A stretch of DNA of 34,469 bases from Bacteroidetes bacterium UBA5697. Its GTDB lineage: Bacteria > Bacteroidota > Bacteroidia > B-17B0 > Aurantibacillaceae. The stretch covers positions 1 through 34,469 of the forward strand of contig DIHL01000091.1 in the NCBI GenBank assembly GCA_002420145.1. The letters run 5' to 3'. Position numbers and translations under genes: made by a program. The notes under the pieces were generated by a model. The model saw nothing but the letters and a program-made list of their open reading frames with translations, did no database searches and had not been told where the DNA came from. This document shows, piece by piece, positions 8,806-18,470 of this stretch (within the stretch, counting starts at the first letter, position 1; each line of letters opens with the position of its first letter).

Positions 8806-10125
8806 TTATTCCATCGCTGGTTTAATATTAATAACCTTTATATTTTCAGGATTAAAGTACTTTTTACAAATATCTGTTAGCTCTTCTGCTTTTATAGTTT
8901 TGTAGGTTTCAATAGTTTGGTTATACTTTTTGTAATCCATAAAATAGTATTCTGCAAAGCCCAACTTATCAGCAATAGCTTGATTTGAGAAATTTTGGAA
9001 TATTTGACTTGCTTCTAAATTTTTAACATAATTATCAATTAACTCTTGTTCAATTCCTTCGTTAATAATATCATAAATTTCCTTAGAAATCATTTTTTTA
9101 ACCTTTGCATTTCCCATTTGGGCTTGCATAATCACATCAAATGATGCCATGTTTGAATACAATCGTGAATCATCTGAAGCGGGCTGTATAGCGTAGGCTA
9201 AATTACCATTCTCAACAATACTATTATTTAAAATAGAATTTGGGTTACTAAACAATAAATCTCTTAATAAATTAAACTTATAGTAATCTGGAGTGCCAAC
9301 AGCTGGTGCAGGAATAACGTAGGAATAAATTTGAACTGGATAGTCCACCTGCATATCTTCTATAGTTGGAGTGAACGTGAATAAATCTGGTTCTGTTTTT
9401 TTTGCATTTAACGGTAATTGCTTTTTAATAGGTCCAAAATATTTGGATGCATAATCAAATATCTGTTCAGCTTTCACATCACCAACTATAACTAAATAAG
9501 CATTATTTGGACTATAATATTTGTCATAAAAATCCTGACATTGTTTTGTGGTGAATTTTGTAATCTCTTCTAAATAACCAATAACATCCACTTGATAGGG
9601 GTGACCAGCAGGATATAAATGTTTGTATTTTTCGGAAGATAATCGGTTGTACCAATTATTTTCTCCTAAACGTAACTCTTCTCCTACTACTTCACGTTCT
9701 GTATCTAATACCTTTTGATCTAAAATCAAATTCTCCATTCTATCCGATTCCATAGCAAATACTTTCTCAATATTTTCTTTTGGAAGTTCTTGCCAATACA
9801 CTGTTCTATCAAATGTGGTATAGGCATTTATTTGCGCCCCCAACTTTTCCATTTCATGAATGTATACATCGCCTTCTCCATTAAAATTTTTAGATCCTCT
9901 AAACATCATATGCTCAAACATATGAGCCATGCCTCTTACTCCATCCCATTCATCTTTACTCCCTACTCTGTACCAAACTTCCATTTGCACCATTGGCGAC
10001 GTGTTTTTTTCGCACACAATCACTTTTAAACCATTTGGCAAAATAAATGATTTTATAGGAAATTCAATCGCTGATGAGTTCATACAAATTCCTAAAAATG
10101 CTATTAATACAACTATATATCTCAT
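8806..10125 (-). CDS. Secreted M16-family zinc peptidase
   Basis: This 439-residue protein has a signal peptide (residues ~1-19, ending NSSA) and then a standard M16 (pitrilysin/processing peptidase) fold. The inverted zinc motif HMFEH gives H68 and H72 as ligands with E71 as base, and E149 in REVVGEEL lies 77 residues after H72, the spacing expected for the third ligand. The C-terminal half has the usual YYSPNNAYLVIVGD segment and second inactive-type domain. It should degrade peptides in the periplasm. Many genomes of this phylum carry tandem M16 genes; only one is present here. It begins ten bases after the DUF5686 gene on the same strand, so the two are probably co-transcribed. Confidence 0.92.
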   Translation of the reverse strand: MRYIVVLIAFLGICMNSSAIEFPIKSFILPNGLKVIVCEKNTSPMVQMEVWYRVGSKDEWDGVRGMAHMFEHMMFRGSKNFNGEGDVYIHEMEKLGAQINAYTTFDRTVYWQELPKENIEKVFAMESDRMENLILDQKVLDTEREVVGEELRLGENNWYNRLSSEKYKHLYPAGHPYQVDVIGYLEEITKFTTKQCQDFYDKYYSPNNAYLVIVGDVKAEQIFDYASKYFGPIKKQLPLNAKKTEPDLFTFTPTIEDMQVDYPVQIYSYVIPAPAVGTPDYYKFNLLRDLLFSNPNSILNNSIVENGNLAYAIQPASDDSRLYSNMASFDVIMQAQMGNAKVKKMISKEIYDIINEGIEQELIDNYVKNLEASQIFQNFSNQAIADKLGFAEYYFMDYKKYNQTIETYKTIKAEELTDICKKYFNPENIKVINIKPAME

Positions 10126-10135
10126 TCTATAATTT

Positions 10136-12601
10136 TTAAAATTCCAATCCTAAACCAATTAAAAAACCTTGATTAAATTTACCATAAGGGCCATAACCTA
10201 ATACATAATCCAATCTAATAATTTGAAAAATATGTTCAATACCAAAATTAACTTCATAATACTGATCTAATTTATCGTTAAACAATATGTGACCACCAAC
10301 TACTTCTTGGATTCTATATTTTTTAAGCAAAGGAATTTTATTAAAAATAAATCCATTAAAATGATGTTCTGTGTGTCCTTCGGCATACCAATTTTTAGTG
10401 CTATAGGTATAATATGGAAGTAATTTAAATGAATTTAAATAATCGTTATTTGCCAAAACAGTTTGGTTCCCATCAAAGTGTTTGTAATCAACAAATTCAA
10501 CATGCTTATTACTTAAAAAATAGCCACCTTTTAAACGATAAGCAAAGGTTCCAAATAATCCCATTTTAATATTGTCATCAATACTCATTTTTGCTAAATC
10601 ATAATCGGCTTTCGTATTTAAACCAGGAATTGCTTTTGTATATGAAAGATTAATGATTGGAAATTTACTTCCAACAATTATTTTTTCGTGAGGTCGTGTA
10701 TAATATTTTTGTTTAAAGCGGATAGATACTCCTAATTCAACAATAAAGGAATTATTAACCGTAAAGCTAGAATCATCTGTATGAGGATTTAAAGGATCAT
10801 TACTCGTGAATAATTTATTTTTATTATCAATCCATAAATCATTGGTTGTATTTCTAAGTGCTGAACGCTCTGCATATTCAGCTTTAAAATTAGTAATCAA
10901 TCCATTTATTAATTCTCTTCTATAATCAAAACCTGCATAAGTTTTTTTATACAACTTCATGAGGTTGTCATTATTGAATAACGTATAATAAGTATTCATA
11001 GAGGCATTAATAGGCTCATTACTATTAAACTGCAGCGCACTTGTTCCTAATTTCACATTAAAAGATTCAAACTTTTCTGGTTTATGTAAGTATTTCCAAT
11101 TGATTGTCCCTCCCCATAAATAGTTAGAAAACCCGTATCGAACGGCAGCAGAAATATTATGATATTGATTATTCTCATAACGCTTTATCATATTTACTTT
11201 TACAGAAGCGTTAACTCCCTCTACTGTGTTGTATTGTACTCCTGAGGTTAAAAGCCCAGAGGTATTTAAACTGAATTTTTTAGCTGATTTGTTATAGCTA
11301 TAACCTAATATTAAATCTGAAAAAGTTAATTTATTACCTTGTCTGTCTAAACTATCTTTATAGCGATCACTATTTTTAATTTTCCCTATGCTATCTTTTC
11401 TTCTATAATCAGCTTGTTCTTCATCTGTTAGTGGAACAGGGCGAGTGGATTCCCAATAAGCTGTATCTTTTTTATTAGCACCATCTTCTACTTTTAAGAC
11501 TTCGCTTTTAAAGAATTTTTTAGGGAATACTGGATTCATGTCATAATCTGAAAATACGGCATTAAAATAACCATCACCTGAAAAACCAAAGACTTTGAAA
11601 TTAAATGTCATATTTAAACCTGTTGACATCCATATGGAATCATTAACTGGTGCATTTAATTGTTTGATATGAAGCGTATCTACAAAATCAATTTTTGCAT
11701 CTTTGGTTAAATACACATCGGCACTATGTACTCGCCATGTATTTTCTTGAATATAAATAATACCTCTAAAACAAGGGTCGGTTTTACGTTTAGGTGTTAT
11801 TTCAATCTTGTTTAACATTTTACCATCTTCAAAAGTGGTTCCAAGCAATTTATAACGATAAGACAATAATGCATTTTCATTGATTGGAGAAATAAAAGGC
11901 CTATCACTTAATCCATCCAATGTAATTAAGTTTTCATAAACACTAAACTTCATATCACTCACTTGATTAAAACTAAAAGCTTTATTGTCTCCACTAACTT
12001 TACTTGAATACATAATTTCCTTTTCATCATTTGGCTTTCTGTAATGGTATTTAGTTTCGCTTTCACTCAAATAAACAACACCTAATAAAGTAGAATCGAT
12101 TTTTTCACCATTAGGACTCATGGCATTTAATAACTTCACCATCTTTTTAGGATATTCTTTTAAACGCTGTAAACCTTTAATGTATGCTTTGCATGTAAAA
12201 GCATTAACTTGATTTAAATAATATTTTCGTTTTTTGATAGCTTGACGAATCACTGCATAAGCAGGGTCTTCTCCATCTTTAATAACCACTTCTTTTAACT
12301 CATAGCTTTCTGGACTTAGTACAACATTTTTAGTAACACTACCTTCTACTGTTATTTTCTCAACCTTCTTTTTATAACCTACATATTGAAAAATTAGTTC
12401 GTAAGAACCTGGCTGGAGTTTCAAGGAATAAAAACCATCCGCATTCGCATTTGTACCTTGAGTAGTTCCTTTTACTAAAACAGACGAAAAAGACAAAGCC
12501 TGATTTTTCTCATCAGATATTTTTCCACTCACTAAAAAAGTTTGCGAAAAAACCTGTGAGCTTAACAGTAAAAAAATAACAGAAAAAATAATGCTTTTCA
12601 T
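10136..12601 (-). CDS. DUF5686 outer-membrane protein with CarboxypepD_reg-like domain
   Basis: This 821-residue protein has a signal peptide (MKSIIFSVIFLLLSSQVFSQ), then a CarboxypepD_reg-like beta-sandwich (~22-105; GKISDEKNQALSF, DGFYSLKLQPGSYEL), then a long DUF5686 region with alternating aromatic strands ending in a terminal Phe (GLGLEF), as expected for an outer-membrane beta-barrel. The family is abundant in Bacteroidota and resembles TonB-dependent transporters at the N-terminus but lacks a plug domain. Its transported or bound substrate is unknown. It is followed ten bases later by the M16 peptidase, a pairing that could couple surface peptide handling to periplasmic cleavage; that link is inference. 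Confidence 0.85.
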   Translation of the reverse strand: MKSIIFSVIFLLLSSQVFSQTFLVSGKISDEKNQALSFSSVLVKGTTQGTNANADGFYSLKLQPGSYELIFQYVGYKKKVEKITVEGSVTKNVVLSPESYELKEVVIKDGEDPAYAVIRQAIKKRKYYLNQVNAFTCKAYIKGLQRLKEYPKKMVKLLNAMSPNGEKIDSTLLGVVYLSESETKYHYRKPNDEKEIMYSSKVSGDNKAFSFNQVSDMKFSVYENLITLDGLSDRPFISPINENALLSYRYKLLGTTFEDGKMLNKIEITPKRKTDPCFRGIIYIQENTWRVHSADVYLTKDAKIDFVDTLHIKQLNAPVNDSIWMSTGLNMTFNFKVFGFSGDGYFNAVFSDYDMNPVFPKKFFKSEVLKVEDGANKKDTAYWESTRPVPLTDEEQADYRRKDSIGKIKNSDRYKDSLDRQGNKLTFSDLILGYSYNKSAKKFSLNTSGLLTSGVQYNTVEGVNASVKVNMIKRYENNQYHNISAAVRYGFSNYLWGGTINWKYLHKPEKFESFNVKLGTSALQFNSNEPINASMNTYYTLFNNDNLMKLYKKTYAGFDYRRELINGLITNFKAEYAERSALRNTTNDLWIDNKNKLFTSNDPLNPHTDDSSFTVNNSFIVELGVSIRFKQKYYTRPHEKIIVGSKFPIINLSYTKAIPGLNTKADYDLAKMSIDDNIKMGLFGTFAYRLKGGYFLSNKHVEFVDYKHFDGNQTVLANNDYLNSFKLLPYYTYSTKNWYAEGHTEHHFNGFIFNKIPLLKKYRIQEVVGGHILFNDKLDQYYEVNFGIEHIFQIIRLDYVLGYGPYGKFNQGFLIGLGLEF

Positions 12602-12681
12602 AAAAATAATAGACGTTTAAGATAAGCAAAAAGTTACAGTTGACATTCGCTTAAATCACATTTTATATTAAAATAAGGCAT

Positions 12682-12714
12682 AAAAAAACGCTGACTTATC
12701 TGCCAACGTTTTTC
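12682..12714 (-). terminator. Terminator after the TPR-PD40 gene
   Basis: On the minus strand AACGTTGGC pairs with GTCAGCGTT (nine pairs including G-U), followed by a run of seven T. It lies just downstream of the stop at 12734 and separates that gene from the DUF5686 gene. Confidence 0.8.
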
Positions 12715-12733
12715 ATAAAATAGTGATATTATT

Positions 12734-14344
12734 CTATTTGTCTTTATTCAACATAATTTGTTTTTCTAAAGAAAAAGTATCTGTTTTACCTAACTTTAAT
12801 TCAACTTTTTCTTCGGCTGTTTTATATCCTTTTTTAACCACTTTAATGGTATAAGTCATATCTCCTTTAAGTGTGATAAAATATTCACCATTTTCGTTAG
12901 TGATAGTAGAAGCAACAGAGGCTCCAGATGGATCTAATATTTGAATATCAACGGATGCGATACCAGAACCTTGAAACCCATCACGAACCGTGCCTTTTAA
13001 AATACTTAATCCTGAATTTACTTTTTTTACACCGTCTTTTTCTAAAATTGCATAATTCGATAAGTCAGCTTTATAAATATCGCTTTCCCCTATTCCTCCT
13101 TTACGCTCACTAGCAAAATAAGCCGATTGAGCATCAGCACTTACAACTAAAGGGCCATCTTTATAAACTGTATTAATTGGGTATCCTACGTTAACAGGCT
13201 TAGTCCATTTGCCACCCTCTAAAGTTGTCTTAAATACATCATAAGAACCCATTGAACCTTTTCCATCCGAAGAGAAAAATAATGTTTTTCCATCTGGAGC
13301 TAAAAATGCTCCTACTTCGTCGAATTCTGTATTAATTTCTGGACCAAGATTTTCGGGCTTACCCCACTCTGTTTTACTAATTCTTTTCACCATCCAAATA
13401 TCTCCTCTTCCGTAACCACCTTTTCTTTCGCTAATAAAATACAATGTTTTTCCATCTGGAGAAATGCATGCTCCACCTTCCCAATAAGTAGTATTTATAG
13501 GCTTTCCAAGAGCCTCTGGTGTTTTCCATTTGTTGTTTACTACTTTAGAAACAAAAACATCTCCTCCTCTTGATTCATTATCTGTTAAATCATTCTTATA
13601 AATAAATATTTGTTTTCCATCTGGAGAAATGCTCGTGCAAGCATCGTGCGCAGGCGTATTAACACTACCAGGAACGTCTTCAGCTTGACCCCATTTTTTA
13701 TTAATCGTATCCCAGTTTGAAATAAATATATCTTGAAAGTATTTACCATCACCTTCCACATCAATAGGAGAATCAGTCATTTCAGGACGACGTGTATTAA
13801 AGACTAACTTCTTACCATCAGCACTAATACATGGAGTTTGTTCATCAAATTTAGAATTGATGGCAGTTCCTAAATTATCAATTTTCACATCTATTGGTGA
13901 ACTCATGTGTTTTTTAGCATTATTACAATGAGAAATATATACATCTACATCTTCCATTTCTGCTGTTTTAGAATTAACAGAAGTTTTATAGGTATTAAAT
14001 TCAGCTAATGCATCTTCAATTTTCTCATCCATTAAGTATATTTTACCCAACACTAAATGAGATTCAGGTTTAACATCCTTATTAGTTGAAATAGCTTTCT
14101 TCAAATTTTCTAAAGCCAAATCGTATTTCTTTAGCTGAAATTGGCAATATCCCACATAATGCAATACACTTGCATCATCTGGATTTTTTTGTAAAACTTC
14201 TTTATAAATATTTAAGGCTCCAATATATTGCTGTGCGTATAATTTTTGTTTGGCCATAGCCATTTTAACCTGATCGCCAGCATCAAGTGCCTGAACATTA
14301 GTTAATATCGCAAAAAAGCACACGGATGTAATAAATTTCTTCAT
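12734..14344 (-). CDS. Secreted TPR-PD40-CRD protein resembling PorE without OmpA
   Basis: This 536-residue protein has a signal peptide (~1-19, ending VQA), TPR-like helices (~25-145; ALNIYKEVLQKNPDDASVLHY, then the next repeat), and at least five PD40/WD40-like blades (~165-430). The blades carry repeated cores such as ISPDGKTLYFISERKGG, APDGKTLFFSSDGKG and SADAQSAYFASERKGG. The C-terminal ~95 residues form a carboxypeptidase-regulatory-like sandwich (ILKGTVRDGFQGSGIASV). This domain order is that of PorE-type proteins linked to the type IX secretion system, except that the C-terminal OmpA peptidoglycan-binding domain is missing and the chain ends in KDK. It is therefore probably a periplasmic or surface scaffold whose anchoring differs. 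No T9SS gene adjoins it. Confidence 0.85.
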   Translation of the reverse strand: MKKFITSVCFFAILTNVQALDAGDQVKMAMAKQKLYAQQYIGALNIYKEVLQKNPDDASVLHYVGYCQFQLKKYDLALENLKKAISTNKDVKPESHLVLGKIYLMDEKIEDALAEFNTYKTSVNSKTAEMEDVDVYISHCNNAKKHMSSPIDVKIDNLGTAINSKFDEQTPCISADGKKLVFNTRRPEMTDSPIDVEGDGKYFQDIFISNWDTINKKWGQAEDVPGSVNTPAHDACTSISPDGKQIFIYKNDLTDNESRGGDVFVSKVVNNKWKTPEALGKPINTTYWEGGACISPDGKTLYFISERKGGYGRGDIWMVKRISKTEWGKPENLGPEINTEFDEVGAFLAPDGKTLFFSSDGKGSMGSYDVFKTTLEGGKWTKPVNVGYPINTVYKDGPLVVSADAQSAYFASERKGGIGESDIYKADLSNYAILEKDGVKKVNSGLSILKGTVRDGFQGSGIASVDIQILDPSGASVASTITNENGEYFITLKGDMTYTIKVVKKGYKTAEEKVELKLGKTDTFSLEKQIMLNKDK

Positions 14345-14458
14345 TTCTGTTTTCTATAAAAAGTAAATACTCGTTTATAAATATATAAAAAAGGATTCAA
14401 AATGAAGATTATTGTGTAAAAAATGCTTCGGTTTCTTAATATTCTGTATTTTTAGGGC

Positions 14459-15346
14459 ATGAGTTCTATTGGATTTTACATAACACTTCCCTTTCTTTAT
14501 CTAATATCTATACTTCCGTTTCCCACATTTTATTTAGTATCAGATGGCGTTTACTTTTTATTATATAGAGTTATAGGATACCGAAAAAAGGTAGTTTACG
14601 AAAACCTAAAAAATTCTTTCCCAGAAAAAACACATGAAGAATTAAAACTGATAGAAAAAAAATTCTACCAATACCTATGTGATTTATTTTTAGAGACCTT
14701 AAAAACATTGACCATTTCAAAAGAAGAAGCTATTAAACGTTGTTCTTTTAACGAAAACACCAAAACCATTTTTAAAGAATTGAATGACGAAAAAAAATCT
14801 TGTATTTTGGTAATGGGTCATTTTGGTAATTGGGAATGGGCCGGTAATTCATTTAGCTTAATTAATCCTCAGCAACTTTATGTCATCTATCACCCTTTAT
14901 CAAACAAACACTTTGATAAATTAATGTATGACATGCGTTCTCGATTTGGTACTAAATTATATGCCATGAAAGACACCATGCGCGAAATGATTAAAAACAG
15001 ACATGAAGTAAATGCTACAGCTTTTATTGCCGATCAAACTCCATCACCAGAAGGTGCCTATTGGACAACCTTTTTAAATCAAGATACTCCTGTTTTTTGG
15101 GGAACCGAAAAAATTGCACAAAAATTAAATTATCCTGTTGTTTACGTAACCGTAAACCGAATAAAAAGAGGTTATTACGAAGTAAATACCGAATACTTAG
15201 TAAAAGAACCAAAAAACACTCAAGAAGGCGAAATATCTGAATTACACACAAAAAAGTTAGAAAAAGACATTATTGCGCAACCCGAAATTTGGCTATGGAG
15301 CCACAGACGCTGGAAACATAAAAGAAAAAAGCCATCAGATATTTAA
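14459..15346 (+). CDS. LpxL/HtrB-family lipid A acyltransferase
   Basis: This 295-residue protein has an N-terminal membrane helix (~5-27) and the lysophospholipid acyltransferase HX4(D/E) motif in MGHFGNWEW (H121, E126). A second conserved region is IADQTPSPEGAYW. The family transfers a secondary acyl chain from acyl-ACP to lipid A precursors at the inner-membrane face. Length fits the family. The gene diverges from the TPR-PD40 gene across 114 bases and converges on ferritin; its stop codon lies inside the shared terminator hairpin. The exact acylation position cannot be told from sequence. Confidence 0.9.
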   Translation: MSSIGFYITLPFLYLISILPFPTFYLVSDGVYFLLYRVIGYRKKVVYENLKNSFPEKTHEELKLIEKKFYQYLCDLFLETLKTLTISKEEAIKRCSFNENTKTIFKELNDEKKSCILVMGHFGNWEWAGNSFSLINPQQLYVIYHPLSNKHFDKLMYDMRSRFGTKLYAMKDTMREMIKNRHEVNATAFIADQTPSPEGAYWTTFLNQDTPVFWGTEKIAQKLNYPVVYVTVNRIKRGYYEVNTEYLVKEPKNTQEGEISELHTKKLEKDIIAQPEIWLWSHRRWKHKRKKPSDI

Positions 15347-15359
15347 CTGATGGCTTTTT
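15327..15359. terminator. Bidirectional terminator between acyltransferase and ferritin
   Basis: AAAAGCCATCAG and CTGATGGCTTTT form a 12-base-pair stem with A-runs and T-runs on either side, so it can act on both strands. It serves two convergent genes, and the acyltransferase stop codon falls in the loop. Confidence 0.88.
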
Positions 15360-15373
15360 AAATGAATTGAAAA

Positions 15374-15898
15374 CTATTCTTTTCCTGCTTCAGCTCCTTG
15401 AGCTTTTTTCTCTTCGTTCTTTTTAAATGTTTTATTCAAATAAAATAAACTCTTATCGTCGTAACCAACGCGTTTAATCATATCGATTAATTCATTAACT
15501 CCTTTTTCAGATTGTTGTTGTTCTAAAACAAAGGCTTCTAGAAATTTGAAAGTTGCAAAATCATTTTCTTCATAAGTTAATTTTGCTAATTTATTAATAG
15601 CAACTGTAACTTCGTGCTCTAAATCAAATACATATTGAAATACATCTAACAAATTTTTCAATTTCACCGATGTGTCTTTCATTGGTTTAATATGCGCAGA
15701 ACCACCATAAGTATTTAAATACTTATAAATTTCAAGCATATGTTCTCTTTCATCATTACTAGCATTATAAAAATACTCAGCAATACCGTCTAGGTTTTTT
15801 TCTTCGCACCAAGTAGCTAAAGTTAAATACGCATTTGAAGCATAAGCTTCCTTTTGAATTTGCTCATTAAGAGCATTTTTTACTTTATTAGATAACAT
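15374..15898 (-). CDS. ftnA: Bacterial non-haem ferritin
   Basis: This 174-residue protein is a four-helix ferritin. The di-iron ferroxidase ligands are in register with E. coli FtnA: E17, E50 and H53 (EREHM), E94 (LEHE) and E126-Q127. It should oxidise Fe(II) and store iron as a 24-mer in the cytoplasm. The third-iron (site C) region differs: positions 129-130, which are Glu-Glu in E. coli FtnA, are Gln-Ser here (LEQQQSEK). The C-terminus has an extra Lys/Glu-rich tail (KKNEEKKAQGAEAGKE). No Fur-like box could be picked out with confidence in the 121-base divergent region upstream. Confidence 0.93.
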   Translation of the reverse strand: MLSNKVKNALNEQIQKEAYASNAYLTLATWCEEKNLDGIAEYFYNASNDEREHMLEIYKYLNTYGGSAHIKPMKDTSVKLKNLLDVFQYVFDLEHEVTVAINKLAKLTYEENDFATFKFLEAFVLEQQQSEKGVNELIDMIKRVGYDDKSLFYLNKTFKKNEEKKAQGAEAGKE

Positions 15899-16019
15899 TC
15901 TTAAAGGGTTTATTTATTTGATAAACAATATTACAAAATTTAAACAAATTATACCCTTAAATATGCTATTAAATTTAACTTTATGGAAATTTAAAAACCA
16001 TTCGTCTTTTATATAAATA

Positions 16020-17354
16020 ATGGTTATGAAAGTATATTATATCCTAATAATGTTAAGCTTTATTTCAGTATTTAAGGCGCAACAAACAATTACTATCATT
16101 GGAAAAGTAAAAGATGGTAATACTAACAAACCACTGCCTTATGTGGCAGTGCAGGTGCAAAATTCAAACTACGGCACAAATACCTCAAAAGATGGCTCTT
16201 TTCATATTTCAATTCCCGCTAAAAAACACATTTCAGTATTATTTAAGCTATTAGGATATACCAGCAGAATAAAAGAATATGATTTAAATGAAAGTCAGGA
16301 TTCATTATTTATATCTATCAATTTAAATCAATCTTACTCTAGCTTAGATACCTTTACGGTATATGCCAAATTAAAACCAGATACACTAGTAGGCTCTCCA
16401 AAATACAGTATTTATGATTTTGATTTTTACGAAGACAAATTCATTTTATTAACTGCCGAAAAAACATTAGAAAAAGCGGAACTTAAATTAGCGGATGTTA
16501 ATGGTAAGATTATAACTAGTTACACTGTTCCTAAAGAAGGAGGAGAAGCCAAAGAATTTTATCACGATTACATGGGCTATACAAACTTAGTATGCAAAAA
16601 TTATATTTATAGAATAAATATGTATCACGATAGATTTGTATTAATTCCATTAGCCGTTGAAGATGTCAATGCTTTTATAAAACCTATTATAGATACCATT
16701 AATGGCAAAATCATATTTTCGGATTACTGGAAAGAATATCCCATGTTTAACTACTTTAGCTTTAATGAAGCCGATAGCATAAAAGCACAACTACATACTG
16801 TAGAAGACAAAGAAATGATGCATGCTTATAATTTTGAGTATTACTCCTTAATGCCAAAAGAAAAGCTAGCCGCTCGACGATTAGCCATGGAATATAAAAC
16901 AGATAAACACATTGTTGCTTCTCTCATGAGCGGATTCACTAAAAGCATGTTTTATGAACCTTTATATGCGCCACTTTATATCATAAAAGATACTATTAGT
17001 GTTTTTGACCATTACAAAGATCATTTATTTCATTTGGATAAAAACGGACACAAAATAGATTCTATTCCTATTAACTATAATCATCCGAAAAATTGGAAAG
17101 AATGGAAAAACAAGATGTTAAAAGATGATATCAATAATTTAGTATATGCTGTATATGATAAAAATGGGCATAAATACATTAAGCAAATAAGCACACAAAC
17201 AGGTAAAGACCTTGGGAAATATAATCTTCAATTTCACAGTGCGGATAAACTAAAAATACATGATGGGTATGCTTACTACATCTATAGGCCTTATGAAAGC
17301 ACACAAGAAAAGTTTTTTTATAGAGAATTAATAAAACTAGAAAACACCCATTGA
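16020..17354 (+). CDS. Secreted CarboxypepD_reg-like protein of unknown function
   Basis: This 444-residue protein has a signal peptide (ending near FKAQ) followed by a CarboxypepD_reg-like domain (~22-105; GKVKDGNTNKPLPYVAVQV, KDGSFHISIPAK). The remaining ~330 residues have repeated strand-like stretches (IYDFDFYEDKFILL, LYIIKDTISVFDH, HKYIKQISTQ) that suggest a beta-propeller, but no named family is recognised. There is no C-terminal barrel or T9SS sorting motif that I can see. Two ATGs are possible (16020 and 16026); both give the same signal peptide. It diverges from ferritin and is followed 53 bases later by a histidine kinase gene, which may or may not be co-transcribed. Confidence 0.7.
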   Translation: MVMKVYYILIMLSFISVFKAQQTITIIGKVKDGNTNKPLPYVAVQVQNSNYGTNTSKDGSFHISIPAKKHISVLFKLLGYTSRIKEYDLNESQDSLFISINLNQSYSSLDTFTVYAKLKPDTLVGSPKYSIYDFDFYEDKFILLTAEKTLEKAELKLADVNGKIITSYTVPKEGGEAKEFYHDYMGYTNLVCKNYIYRINMYHDRFVLIPLAVEDVNAFIKPIIDTINGKIIFSDYWKEYPMFNYFSFNEADSIKAQLHTVEDKEMMHAYNFEYYSLMPKEKLAARRLAMEYKTDKHIVASLMSGFTKSMFYEPLYAPLYIIKDTISVFDHYKDHLFHLDKNGHKIDSIPINYNHPKNWKEWKNKMLKDDINNLVYAVYDKNGHKYIKQISTQTGKDLGKYNLQFHSADKLKIHDGYAYYIYRPYESTQEKFFYRELIKLENTH

Positions 17355-17407
17355 GGTTTTTTTTATTGAGTTTTTATTTGCATTTTCGTTATTCATAATA
17401 ACAATAC

Positions 17408-18457
17408 ATGACAACCCTAAAAACTCCTGTTCTAACAATCATTTTAAGTGCTGTTGCTGCTGTTATTGAAACGATTTTAATTTCATTTATCGCCTACAAA
17501 ATCAATAGCCATTTTGATTTAGCCATTACTTTACTCTCCTTTTTCATTTCATTTATTGTTAGTTTTTTCGTTATCTATTTTCTATATAATAATGTCATTT
17601 TCGAGAAAATTGACAAGCTTTATTTACTTGTAAAATCTCAACAACCAAAAGAAATTCCTAACACTGAATTTCAACTAGATGAAGTAGATGCGATTGACCG
17701 ATTAGAAGAAGAAATTAAAAAACTAGCTCAAGAAAGAATTAAAGAAGCTGACCAAAGTAGAAACTTGGACAGCTACCGAAAAGAATTTTTGGGAAATGTG
17801 TCCCACGAACTAAAAACTCCCATTTTTAATATACAGGGCTATTTATCAACTTTGATTGATGGAGGTATTAACGACCCATCGATTAATGTTGAGTATTTAA
17901 AAAGAGCCGACAAAAGTGTAGACCGAATGATTCAAATCATTGATGATTTAGAAACGATATCTCAATTAGAAGTTGGAACGCTTGAATTAGAATTAGAGAC
18001 TTACGATATAGCGCAACAGATAAAAGATGTTTTAGAAGCTCTTGAACTACAATCTAGTAAAAAAGGAATTAAACTTCAGCTTGCAAAAAAATACGATAAA
18101 CCTATTTATGTAAAAGCTGATAAATTCAGGATTCGTCAGGTACTTGTTAATTTAATTACCAATAGTATTAAATACGGTAAAGAAAATGGTAAAACGACTT
18201 TATCAATTAACTTATTTGACGAGCAAGCAATTGTAGAAATAAAAGACAATGGTATTGGAATAGCCGAAAAACATTTACCTCGTTTATTCGAACGTTTTTA
18301 CAGAGTAGATAAAGGACGAAGCAGAGAACAAGGTGGAACAGGATTAGGTTTAGCTATTGTAAAACATATTATCGAGGCTCATGGCGAAACAATTGATGTA
18401 ATTAGCACTATCAATGAAGGAACAACGATTTCATTTACGTTAAAAAGAAGTAATTAA
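17408..18457 (+). CDS. Orphan sensor histidine kinase, PhoR-like
   Basis: This 349-residue kinase has two N-terminal membrane helices (~8-30 and ~38-62) with almost no extracytoplasmic loop, a short coiled linker (~95-120), a HisKA domain with phospho-acceptor H133 in NVSHELKTP, and a complete HATPase_c domain: N-box around N248-N252, DNGIGIA (280-286) and GGTGLGLAIV (309-318). It should be catalytically competent. The tiny loop means it more likely senses membrane state or a partner protein than a soluble periplasmic ligand. No response regulator lies next to it in the window, which is unusual since PhoR-like kinases often sit beside one. The next gene is a Crp/Fnr regulator 13 bases downstream. 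Confidence 0.93.
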   Translation: MTTLKTPVLTIILSAVAAVIETILISFIAYKINSHFDLAITLLSFFISFIVSFFVIYFLYNNVIFEKIDKLYLLVKSQQPKEIPNTEFQLDEVDAIDRLEEEIKKLAQERIKEADQSRNLDSYRKEFLGNVSHELKTPIFNIQGYLSTLIDGGINDPSINVEYLKRADKSVDRMIQIIDDLETISQLEVGTLELELETYDIAQQIKDVLEALELQSSKKGIKLQLAKKYDKPIYVKADKFRIRQVLVNLITNSIKYGKENGKTTLSINLFDEQAIVEIKDNGIGIAEKHLPRLFERFYRVDKGRSREQGGTGLGLAIVKHIIEAHGETIDVISTINEGTTISFTLKRSN

Positions 18458-18470
18458 AAAATTAATATAA

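Noticed and set aside
12734..13113. Possible T9SS C-terminal sorting domain in the TPR-PD40 protein
   Set aside because: The C-terminal region is a carboxypeptidase-regulatory-like sandwich without the conserved motifs of sorting domains.
15899..16019. Search for a Fur or iron-responsive box upstream of ferritin
   Set aside because: The region is A+T-rich throughout and no palindromic operator stands out above background.
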